NCBI GenBank assembly: GCA_946803715.1
Contig: CAMPET010000358.1
Location: 46,940 to 57,889, forward strand
From: Beroe ovata
Lineage: Eukaryota > Ctenophora > Nuda > Beroida > Beroidae
Direction of reading: 5' to 3'
DNA: 10,950 nt
Below the pieces are notes generated by a model. It was not told the origin of the DNA, made no database searches, and was given only the letters and a program-made list of their open reading frames with translations. Position numbers and translations under genes: made by a program. Shown here piece by piece: positions 1 to 6,906 of this stretch (position 1 is its first letter; each line of letters opens with the position of its first letter).

Positions 1-60
1 CACACACACACACATCTGACACACACACATCTGACACACACACATCTGACACACACACAC
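1..60. repeat. CA-rich minisatellite
   Basis: A CA microsatellite interrupted at regular steps, giving about three copies of the 15-bp unit atctgacacacacac. It begins at the window edge, so its full length is unknown. No coding signal. Confidence 0.9.
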
Positions 61-190
61 AAATACATATTTATCAGGTGACATGAACTGGTGGTAGGAT
101 GATGTTGATCTGAGGACTATTCTGGAACCAGATCCCCCTGCATCTTCAATAAGAACTCCAACTGCTAGGATCCTTTTGTATGTGTCAAGT

Positions 191-336
191 CTTGTGGAAA
201 CTGAGATACCTGTAGGATATCCAGACACACTGGGACTAGTTGGAACACAGGACATACATATCTTGTGGAAACTGATATATCAGTGCAGTCAATAGCACCG
301 TATCTTGTGGAAACTGATATATCAGGATCAGTCAGT
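191..336. repeat. Short degenerate repeat, cttgtggaaactg core
   Basis: The core cttgtggaaactgatatatcag occurs at 262 and 304 (42-bp period), with a diverged copy at 191. The reverse-strand open frame across it (165-356) reads as a repeated peptide and looks like a by-product of the repeat, not a gene. The array ends just upstream of a possible first coding exon of the GALNT gene. Confidence 0.7.
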
Positions 337-346
337 ATGGGTATAG

Positions 347-357
347 ATGTGGTCAAG
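347..357 (+). other. Possible short first coding exon of the GALNT gene
   Basis: ATG TGG TCA AG is followed by gtgaag, a weak donor. Splicing to the strong acceptor at 597 gives a codon in the right phase and the start [17 protein letters not shown]. That would supply the basic cytosolic residues and a full-length hydrophobic anchor that the ATG at 626 alone lacks, for a 581-residue protein. This is inference from phase and topology only; a non-coding or more distant first exon is equally possible. Confidence 0.25.
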
Positions 358-597
358 GTGAAGGTACTAGCCTACCTGCTGGTATCACCAATTCTCAGAT
401 ACATACAGTTCTTCTATTCTAAACCAACAAGGTTAGCATGACGTTATCCGGAGTAGGCAAATTAATAAGCGACTTCACTGATTCTTCCTCAGATATTACA
501 GTGGTCACGACTCGCGTGATTTTACAGAAATAATTGATGCTTGTGTGATTGAAACTTCCATCCCAAACGTATCTCATCACGACTTCTTTATCTGCAG

Positions 598-700
598 GTT
601 ATTGAACAAGCGACTGATCCTATCAATGGTTTTATTGTTTGGGTTGTACTTTATATTTATCAGAGATCAGATTATCTACATTCATGTCAATTTCGAAGGG
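598..700 (+). CDS. GALNT: GALNT exon 1: membrane anchor
   Basis: Strong acceptor (cttctttatctgcag, ending at 597) and donor gtgagt at 701, phase 0 at the end. The frame reads RLLNKR, then a hydrophobic run [16 protein letters not shown], then RDQ: a signal-anchor pattern. The first ATG is at 626, but starting there leaves only about 12 hydrophobic residues and no basic flank, so an upstream coding exon is likely. The frame stays open back to 482 without an ATG. Confidence 0.7.
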
Positions 701-3700
701 GTGAGTACAATGTCAATTAAACCAAACTGATCGAAAAAGCTCCGACCTTTTGCATCCAATTTCTTCCTTTCCCGATTTGCTAAAATTGTATCATCACTTA
801 AGTCAGAAGAAGAAGTTATCTCCACAAAGAAGTTCAGATTCAAAAGGCAGCCCCAATGGGTTCCCGCACACATAGACACAGTCCAGCGAGCCCATATTTA
901 TCTTAACGATATGAACCCCGATAGACTCAGATATGATAAGGTATGTGTATGAGTCCCACAATGAACAAACCGTAGTGCTTGAGACTGGTACCTTGAAAAA
1001 TGGATCAAGAGTGGTTTTAATAGATGGGGTGGTTATTAAGTGTTGAGTCATAGGAAATGCTCCGTCTGCGTTTTTAATAACTTTATGTAGCGCGCGAACG
1101 GCATGATTCCATATCACTCTCTGTTCACCAACTCTCTGATTATAGTCCCTCTCGGTTCATGGAGTGTCTTGTGATCAGATTCTAGACTGGCTTGACCCCA
1201 AAATGAGACTATATAAACACATGCGAGAGTTTATAGTCCAGTTTTGCGTCAATGTGGGGGTTTGTTCATGTTTAGACCACATTTGTGTCGTGTTGACTTG
1301 TTGACATAATATGGACTGTTAAAACCACAAACATATTACGTGGTTTTAAAATGTAACACTCATGAGAAACATGGAGTTACAAATGCAACTTGCACTGTGT
1401 CGACAACCCAACAATTCAATTGTCAGCAAAATAACAGTAAAAAGAAATTTTTTTCAGTATAAAAAGAAATTTTATTTTTACATCAATAATCAATTAATAT
1501 TTTGGAATATGGTAGTTAATAGCGTTGAACCATCTGGTGTGGAAGTGAGGCATAAATGAGCTATGAAATTTGGCAGTTGGCTACAATTCACATGTTAACA
1601 CCACTTGTTTACACCACTTGTTAACACCACTTGTTAACACCACTTGTTAACACCACTTGTTAACACATTGCAGGACGAAGAGAAATCGTTAATGGACCGG
1701 TTCCAGTTTAACAAATACCTGAGTGACAGAACCCCTATCAACAGACATGTTGAGGACTTCAGACATCACACGTGAGTGATAGGGGACGTTAGGTGGTCGT
1801 ACAGCTGGACACTGGACAGTGAGTGATAGGGGATTGATGTGATAGGGGACGTTAGGTGGACAGTGGACACTGGACAGTGAGTGATAGGGGATTGATGTGA
1901 TAGGGGACGTTAGGTGGACACTGGACAGTGTAGACTGTAGATTCCGTACAGGGGATATGGATATTGGATATTCAACCACACCCTAGCCATATCGACAACC
2001 ACTGATTGTGTTTGCACAATTAGTGGTTGTCTCCCATTGTCACCACGATGATTAATGACTGTTATCACCACGATCGACACGATGACAGTTGTCACCACGA
2101 TGAATGACTGTTGTCACCACGATGATCGCAATGTTGTCACCACGATTATCGCAATGTTGTCACCACAATGATCGCAATTTTGTCAGGTGTAAACAGCGGC
2201 TGTACCCAGACGACATGCCGTCAGCAAGTGTGATCATGGTGTTCTATAACGAGGCGGCGAGTGTGGTACTTAGGACGGTACATTCAGTTCTGAACAAGTC
2301 ACCGCCCCATCTCATACACGAGATTGTACTATACGATGATGACAGTGACTTGGGTGAGTGCAGGAGTGAGTGTTGCCGCGTGATTGGCGCACTCAATGAA
2401 TGTGTAGCACGGGGTATGTCCGGGTGAGTGTGTGCAGTGAGGAGTTATCGATTGAGTGTGAAGTGAGTACTGTATCTAGTGACACTGACAATCGCTGAGT
2501 GTGTGTAATGGGATGAATGTGTGTTGAGGGATGTAGTGGAGCGAGTTTTTGCATGACGTGTGACTGATGAAGAGTGTGGGGGTGAGTGAATTAGGTGGTG
2601 ACGAAACTGGCGCGTTGTTAATGTCGTAACCTGCACTTTCCCAACCTTAACCTTGTTCTCAGATGAACTAAGAGAAGGATCCTGGTTTACGAAACACATC
2701 AAGTCTCTACCCAAAGTCCATCTCTACAGATCGGTTCATGGGCGGGGTGGACTCATAAAAGTGAGTGTTTTTCCGCTATTATCTATGTTAAATCAGGTTC
2801 AAGAGTTATAGATTCCACCCAGCTTTATGCAGCGGCTGTGAATTAGAGAGTCATTGTCCCCTTGCCCCCAGGCTAAGACACACGCTGCGCGTCTAGCTAA
2901 AGGACAGGTTCTGGTGTATCTGGACGCACACTGTGAGTGTAATGACGGCTGGCTGGAACCCCTCATCTACCCCATCTATCTGAACAGAACAGCGTGTACT
3001 ACTCCAAACATTGACACCATATGTGAGTCGATGCGCGTATTGACACCACGTGTTATTCATCCACGTGATCTGACACTGTGTCCACAATAACACCGCCAAG
3101 TAACGTGACCCGCACACGTGTGTCTCTCAGCGTGGCAGCAGCTGGAGATTAAGTCACCGCCTGTAATCGAGGTGACCGGCGGACTAAATTGGATCCTGAA
3201 CATGCTGTGGAGCCCCCTCTCACCACAGGAGCAGGCCAGGAGGGCCAAGGATCCGTACCCCATAACTGCAGATATTCGGTGAGACACAACAATTGTTGTC
3301 ACGCATGGTTATTGTCCCCTTGTCACTGGGGACACCCTTGTCCCTTGTCCCTCTGACAGTTGTGTCATAGTTGAGGTGTGCAGTAGTTTCTGCCTGTTGT
3401 TATCAGGAATTCCTGCGCAGGACGCCCACTATGGCCGGGGGCCTGTTTGCTATCGACAGGGAGTGGTTTAACGAACTGGGCCTCTACGACGAGGGCCAGG
3501 ATATCTGGGGTGGGGAGAATATCGACCTTTCGTTCAGGGTGTGGCTGTGTGGCGGCGTGCAGTGGCTGTGCCCGTGCAGCAAGGTGGCACACATCTTCCG
3601 ACCAAAGCACCCCTACAGTTTTGGAGATGAGGGCGAGAATTTCAATGTGAGTATAGAGCTCAGTTGGGAAGGATTGTGTATTGGATAGAACTGCCTGCAT

Positions 3701-5007
3701 TACTTTCCCAACGACACTGTGAGCACTATAGTGCATCACAGTGATCATTCCCTGTCAGAGCTGTCATCGATCATGACCAGCACACATGACCCAGTATATT
3801 ATGTGACCAACACATGCGTGACCCAGCATATTATGTCTCCAACACATGCGTGACCCAGCATATTATGTGACCAACACATGCGTGACCCAGCATATTATGT
3901 GACCAACACATGCGTGACCCAGCATATTACGTCACATGTTCAGGTTGTTCTGAAAAACTACAAGCGCAACGCCCTGGTCTGGCTCGACGGACCTCACCTC
4001 GATTTCTTCTACAAGTGGAAACCCCAAGCTCTCAACGTTGATGCGGGCGACGTGTCGGAACGTCTAGCCGTCAAGGAGAAGTTGCAATGCCGCTCATTCG
4101 ACTACTTCCTGGAGAATGTATGGCCCCTCCCTGCGGAGAGGGACTGTCTAGCGACAGGCGAGGTGAGACCGATGTCTAGCCTTAGCTGTCATTTATGAGA
4201 GTTTAGAATAGGATCACAATCGTTTTCTCCGGCCGTCTTAAAGTTGCTTATTCATTCATCACTGTGTCACTTTAGATCAGGACACTAGACAGACAGTGTC
4301 TGGATAATGCTGGGGGATCAGACACTCTGGGGCAGCGACTCCAAATGTGGGGTTGTCATGGCTTCGGTGAGTAGCTTCTCGCAGTGCTACACCCACTATT
4401 CAGAATCAGATTACCCTGATTTCAGAATCCCAGTCAGATTTACATCCTTTCCTATATGTGATCCTTCTCTGTATCATTGTGATCTCTGTGTCAAGGTCGA
4501 TTGAGCTGCTATTCACAGAGTTCTGGAATCAGTAAAAATGGTAAACTAGTGGATTCAATAACACTCCCCGCTCTTGCCGTCACAGGTAACAATCAGTTCT
4601 GGATGTACCGCAAGGATCACCGGGTGATGGGCCTTCTCTATGTGTTTGATGTGGACGGGCTGACACCCGGATCTTACGTTACCCTAGTATGGATTAACCC
4701 GGACTCAGATCGTCAGATATTCGACTACGATACGCAGGTATCAGATCATGCTGACCAAACGTCGTAATATAGTTGTGACTTAACTTTGATAATGATATCA
4801 TTTCCCTCAATTTCATCGTATTCTTATTTGAATTTCCAGAATTTCACCTGATTTCCCTTACAGACAAGACAGTTGGTTCATCGAATGAGTGGTCTCTGTG
4901 TGGACAAGCACCATACAGAGAGGGATGTCATCATTAACACATGTGATCCGAACAACCGTAACCAGAAATGGACGTTCCAGTACACATACCCAGACAGACC
5001 ACTCTGA
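626..5007 (+). CDS. GALNT: Polypeptide N-acetylgalactosaminyltransferase (GALNT family), spliced, 12 exons
   Basis: Golgi type II membrane enzyme that moves GalNAc from UDP-GalNAc to Ser/Thr and so starts mucin-type O-glycosylation. Exons: 598(coding from 626)-700, 803-940, 1674-1771, 2187-2353, 2663-2760, 2872-3022, 3131-3278, 3421-3646, 3944-4162, 4276-4366, 4586-4737 and 4864-5007. Phases match at every junction, and the sum is 1707 nt (568 aa), a normal size for the family. Seen in order: hydrophobic anchor near residues 1-12; stem to about 70; SDRTPINR motif; FYNEA; LYDDDSD; DxH manganese site D210/H212; [13 protein letters not shown] at 321-325; H349 of the HIFR motif; lectin domain from about 441 with CLD, GCHGFG and two QxW sites. 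All catalytic motifs are intact, so an active enzyme is expected. The middle lectin repeat is degenerate. The subfamily is not resolved, and the true start codon may lie upstream (see 347-357). Confidence 0.93.
803..940 (+). CDS. GALNT: GALNT exon 2: stem region
   Basis: 46 codons, phase 0 at both ends, acceptor ttaag at 802 and donor gtatgt at 941. Encodes a hydrophilic, basic stem ([13 protein letters not shown]...RLRYDK) between anchor and catalytic domain. Little sequence conservation is expected here; support comes from phase, splice sites and continuity with exon 3. Confidence 0.75.
941..1673. other. GALNT intron 2 (733 bp, longest in the gene)
   Basis: No exon or other gene is visible. 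The small open frames here (803-1117 reverse and 1362-1559 forward) have no recognisable protein features. A tatataaa string at 1210 is probably chance. The last 79 bp are a 13-bp tandem array that runs into the splice acceptor. Confidence 0.75.
1595..1672. repeat. 13-bp tandem array abutting exon 3 acceptor
   Basis: Five copies of ttaacaccacttg at 1595, 1608 (one mismatch), 1621, 1634 and 1647, then a partial copy at 1660 that grades into the acceptor ttgcag (AG at 1672-1673). Each copy holds TTAAC, which resembles an animal branch-point sequence. Confidence 0.93.
1674..1771 (+). CDS. GALNT: GALNT exon 3: entry to catalytic domain
   Basis: Encodes [19 protein letters not shown], matching the family pattern of a conserved SDR-x-x-x-NR block before D-x-R. 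It starts in phase 0 and ends with two bases of a Thr codon completed by exon 4. Donor gtgagt at 1772. Confidence 0.9.
1772..1934. repeat. 58-bp minisatellite that includes the exon 3 splice donor
   Basis: The donor and its flank, gtgagtgatagggg at 1772, recur exactly at 1819 and 1877. The units contain gataggggacgttaggtgg and tggacactggacagtgagtg. The period between the two intronic copies is 58 bp; the first and last units are shorter. The array therefore carries two extra perfect GTGAGT sites downstream of the real donor. Confidence 0.9.
2035..2186. repeat. 22-25-bp tandem array ending at exon 4 acceptor
   Basis: Units begin gttgtcaccacgatg (or close variants) near 2035, 2060, 2088, 2110, 2133 and 2156; the last three are 23 bp with few mismatches. 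The next unit would start at 2179, but there the sequence reads tttgtcag and the exon begins at 2187, so the acceptor occupies the start of what would be the next copy. Confidence 0.9.
2187..2353 (+). CDS. GALNT: GALNT exon 4: nucleotide-binding start of catalytic domain
   Basis: Encodes CKQRLYP...[11 protein letters not shown], then LLRTVHSVL-type sequence ([20 protein letters not shown]) and LYDDDSDL. These match the conserved FxNEA and xxVDDxS(D) segments of the family GT-A fold; the usual Val before DD is Tyr here. Starts one base into phase and ends with one base (G). Donor gtgagt at 2354. Confidence 0.95.
2354..2662. other. GALNT intron 4, rich in GAGTG
   Basis: 309 bp. The first 240 bp repeat GTGAGTG-like strings many times (for example at 2354, 2366, 2424 and 2593), echoing the donor. 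No exon was seen inside; homology passes directly from exon 4 to exon 5. Confidence 0.7.
2663..2760 (+). CDS. GALNT: GALNT exon 5: catalytic domain
   Basis: Completes an Asp codon, then [18 protein letters not shown], and ends HGRGGLIK, the family's R-x-GLI segment before the DxH region. Acceptor ttctcag, donor gtgagt at 2761, phase 0 end. Confidence 0.92.
2872..3022 (+). CDS. GALNT: GALNT exon 6: DxH metal site
   Basis: Encodes [20 protein letters not shown]: the D-x-H that binds Mn2+ and the UDP-GalNAc phosphates, followed by the CECN-x-x-WLEPL block. Ends NIDTI plus one base of a Ser codon. Acceptor gcccccag, donor gtgagt at 3023. Confidence 0.96.
3131..3278 (+). CDS. GALNT: GALNT exon 7: catalytic domain
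   Basis: Encodes [13 protein letters not shown] and [11 protein letters not shown], the family's GG-x-x-W and LPPEE/RR region, and ends with CG of an Arg codon. The acceptor tctctcag and donor gtgaga fit. The phase shows which of two possible acceptors exon 8 uses. Confidence 0.93.
3421..3646 (+). CDS. GALNT: GALNT exon 8: Gal/GalNAc-T motif
   Basis: Encodes [17 protein letters not shown], then [19 protein letters not shown] (the Gal/GalNAc-transferase motif that contacts UDP and acceptor), then [13 protein letters not shown] with the third metal-site His. The acceptor is gcgcag at 3420: only this gives the right phase after exon 7. Another AG at 3406 (tatcag) would shift the frame. Donor gtgagt at 3647. 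Confidence 0.96.
3781..3938. repeat. 32-bp tandem array before exon 9
   Basis: Five head-to-tail copies at 3781 (30 bp, diverged), 3811, 3843, 3875 and 3907. The unit starts cacatgcgtgacccagcat and ends in a gtgaccaa-type sequence. The last copy runs into the acceptor (AG at 3942-3943). There are no unique spacers, so it is not CRISPR-like. Confidence 0.95.
3944..4162 (+). CDS. GALNT: GALNT exon 9: end of catalytic domain and linker
   Basis: 73 codons, phase 0 at both ends. Encodes NALVWLDG (family position of EVWMD), then [25 protein letters not shown] and YFLENVWP, the C-terminal end of the catalytic domain. Acceptor gttcag, donor gtgaga at 4163. Confidence 0.95.
4276..4366 (+). CDS. GALNT: GALNT exon 10: lectin repeat alpha
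   Basis: Encodes [10 protein letters not shown] and MWGCHGFG, the CLD and GCH motifs of the first ricin-type (beta-trefoil) repeat that bind GalNAc in many family members. Ends with one base of a Gly codon. Donor gtgagt at 4367. Confidence 0.94.
4586..4737 (+). CDS. GALNT: GALNT exon 11: lectin repeat alpha end and beta
   Basis: Encodes [13 protein letters not shown] (first QxW-type site), then a second repeat reading GLLYVFDV and YVTLVWINP. The usual Cys pair and the QxW of this repeat are absent (it ends DRQIFDY), so it probably keeps the fold but not sugar binding. Donor gtatca at 4738 is weak, but phase and homology support it. Confidence 0.88.
4864..5007 (+). CDS. GALNT: GALNT exon 12: lectin repeat gamma and stop
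   Basis: Encodes [27 protein letters not shown] (Cys pair and QxW present) and a short tail, then TGA at 5005-5007. Acceptor ttcccttacag at 4863. Confidence 0.93.
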   Translation, partial: TRQLVHRMSGLCVDKHHTERDVIINTCDPNNRNQKWTFQYTYPDRPL

Positions 5008-5404
5008 GAGAGAAATCTCGGATAATTATAATTTAAACATCAGCTCTGCGATAGTGCTGCAGATATCTGGCATCAAGCGCTTTTTTATTGAGACCTAAAT
5101 TACAATTATATAGGCATGGGAAAAACTGCAATAATGTTTAATGAATTTTGGTTATGTTTTGACCTGGATTTAAATTATATTCCCTTCAGTTAGACTGAAA
5201 CTGAGTGTTTATCCCACTTTTGGTCTGTTCAACTTGATTTGTTGTTCATCCTTTCACATCACATTTACGCTTTAAGTTTTTGAAGGCTAAGCAATGATTT
5301 GTCAATTTAGCGATAATTTGAATTTGATGATATTGTTATTAAAAGAACGCAATGATATTGATTCGACTACAAGTACAAACTCGTAGGATTTCTCGCTTGC
5401 GGGG

Positions 5405-5501
5405 TTTGTAGGATTTCACCCTACCCTTGCTGGCGGGATTTTATTCCTGTCAAGGGCGGATTGAAAATCGCGCGCACCGACGGTAGGGTAAATCCTACAA
5501 A
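5405..5501. mobile_element. Small inverted-repeat element, copy 1 (MITE-like)
   Basis: The ends are near-perfect inverted repeats: TTTGTAGGATTTCACCCTAC at 5405-5424 pairs with the sequence at 5483-5501, apart from one missing base. The left 52 bp match 6101-6152 with two mismatches. Inside, CCCTTG and CAAGGG can form a second stem. No coding capacity. Length (about 97 bp) and structure suggest a non-autonomous palindromic element; no target-site duplication is obvious. A fragment of the end motif (cgtaggatttc) also lies at 5382. Confidence 0.6.
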
Positions 5502-5745
5502 TCGTATAACGGTAAACCGGAAACCCTGGAACTGAGGTGCGCGATATTAGATATTCTGCGTTCGCGCGCGACGTACAAATATCATTTGCACGGATCGACT
5601 AAATTACGTGTCGCGTACGGTGTTCCTCAAGGTCCCTTAGCAAAAATATGTCGCTATGGCGATATGTATGGGACCATTTCGCACGCATTCGTGTCCGACA
5701 AGGTCCCTAAACGTGCGCGGCGCGCGCGTTGCGCGACGCAAAGTC
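5466..5745. other. CpG-rich block in AT-rich surroundings
   Basis: About 35-40 CpG dinucleotides by hand count in 280 bp, including cgcgcgc runs at 5469, 5565 and 5718, while the flanking DNA has few. It lies downstream of both genes, not at a promoter. A smaller CpG cluster sits at 6175-6191. It could be an unmethylated island, a cryptic promoter or part of an old element. Confidence 0.6.
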
Positions 5746-6100
5746 AGAATATCTTCACTTTTAGCTTTTCCAAAATTCAACTATCATTAATACAATATAT
5801 CTAGATATTTATCATTCAAAAATGACATCACCAGTTGATTTAAAAGATAATTATTATATTTTTTATAGATATTGATACTGATTGTTAAAAGAGCCTTTCC
5901 AGAAATAAGAATTCTATTTCGCCAAAATGTAAACTTCTCAGATGCAAAAGGTTTCTCATTATATTTTCAAAATGTGTGAATGGAAAGGTGTCTTTTAAAG
6001 CCAGTTTAGTGGAATATGAATAGACGTCTTAAAGCTAAAGATAGTGTATATTAACCAACTTAGGAATAAGTGAAGGTTAAATTCCCATTTGTTGCATCTA

Positions 6101-6160
6101 TTTGTAGGATTTCACCCTACCCTTGCTGGCGGGATTTTATCCCTGGCAAGGGTAGGGGGA
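6101..6160. mobile_element. Inverted-repeat element, copy 2 with a perfect hairpin
   Basis: The left half matches 5405-5456 (50 of 52 bases). CTACCCTTGC (6117-6126) pairs perfectly with 6146-6155, and inside it GGGAT (6131-6135) pairs with ATCCC (6139-6143), giving a long near-continuous hairpin. The right outer end is diverged or truncated. Same family as the element at 5405. Confidence 0.6.
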
Positions 6161-6876
6161 AATTTAGCAGGTGACGCGCATTACGCGCCGCGGCTCAATT
6201 ATGCCTACTCTGTGTGCTTTTTACGCACGGCTTGCGCAAAATACAAAGGGTCTTCTTGAAGGAGACGGAGGACGCTCAACAAAACTCGAATGGCTGTCAG
6301 GAAGTAACTCAATAATACTAGTCAATAGCGAATGGCTCCAACATTCTGCAGTTTCCGTTTAGATCATCTTCTAGTGGGACACTCTACTGACTAACGATTT
6401 GATAGACAAGAAAATACGTGAATTGGATTAGAATAATGATTTTNATTTTAAAAGTTAAACTGACAATCAAAATCGGAACCCAGACAAAATTGCAGAACTG
6501 AAATGCGCAATTGTATTACCAATACCATGATTAAAATAAAAATTATTCTATTTCTAATTCTACAAAAATAAAATTCGAATGGTACTTATAACAGTAACCG
6601 AAATTCGCTCAAGTACATTTGTACACTGGCTATCTATAAGAATACTGTCATCAGGTAAATACAAAAATCTAACCTTTAACTTTAAGTTATACTCAATCTA
6701 AACTCATTAAATTTGATGAATGAAAAAAATGTCGACTGAACATTAAAATTGCACGCAGATTTATAAAATAGAATTCCCCGATATTGACCTCAGGCCCGAA
6801 ACTTCTGCAGCCATGTGTGTCTTAGACGTGTACAACTACACGACACACGTGTTGCAGTCGGTAGTTTAGGAGATTC

Positions 6877-6906
6877 TTAGTTCCAGATAGCGTCATTGAT
6901 TGCTTC
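6877..6906 (-). CDS. OTOF: Ferlin exon l: nine-residue tail and stop
   Basis: Acceptor ctattttcag; encodes EAINDAIWN and TAA in phase 0 after exon k. A very short luminal or extracellular tail after the anchor fits the family. The tail itself is not conserved enough to confirm. If the 110-bp intron is kept, the frame stays open to 6822 and adds a second hydrophobic stretch. Confidence 0.65.
   Translation of the reverse strand, partial: EAINDAIWN

Larger units (their letters stand above)
5008..6876. other. Intergenic region between two convergent 3' ends
   Basis: 1.9 kb, mostly AT-rich. I see no convincing gene or RNA. It must hold both 3' UTRs; an ATTAAA at 5338 could be a weak poly(A) signal for the GALNT gene, and none is clear for the ferlin gene. 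It carries two related inverted-repeat elements and a CpG-rich block, listed separately. An undetermined base is at 6444. Open frames at 5586-5804 and 6171-6362 have no recognisable domain. Confidence 0.7.

Noticed and set aside
482-597. Upstream extension of GALNT exon 1 through an acceptor-like cctcag at 492
   Set aside because: The frame is open but has no ATG and would give an unusually long cytosolic tail; the acceptor at 597 is stronger.
1210-1217. TATA-like tatataaa
   Set aside because: It lies inside GALNT intron 2 with no gene start following it; likely chance.
2104-2427. Continuous + frame joining repeat, exon 4 and intron 4
   Set aside because: Only 2187-2353 matches the family; the first part translates the 23-bp repeat and the last part runs past a GTGAGT donor.
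3365-3748. 127-codon reverse-strand open frame
   Set aside because: It is the antisense shadow of GALNT exon 8, whose + strand reading has unmistakable catalytic motifs.
3781-3938. CRISPR-like array
   Set aside because: The 32-bp units are head to tail with no spacers and sit in an animal intron.
5586-5804. Reverse-transcriptase fragment suggested by GVPQG
   Set aside because: Only a five-residue match; no YxDD-like or other reverse-transcriptase motif nearby, so it is kept as a note, not a feature.
6171-6362. 63-codon + frame after the second inverted-repeat element
   Set aside because: No recognisable motif and short enough to occur by chance.
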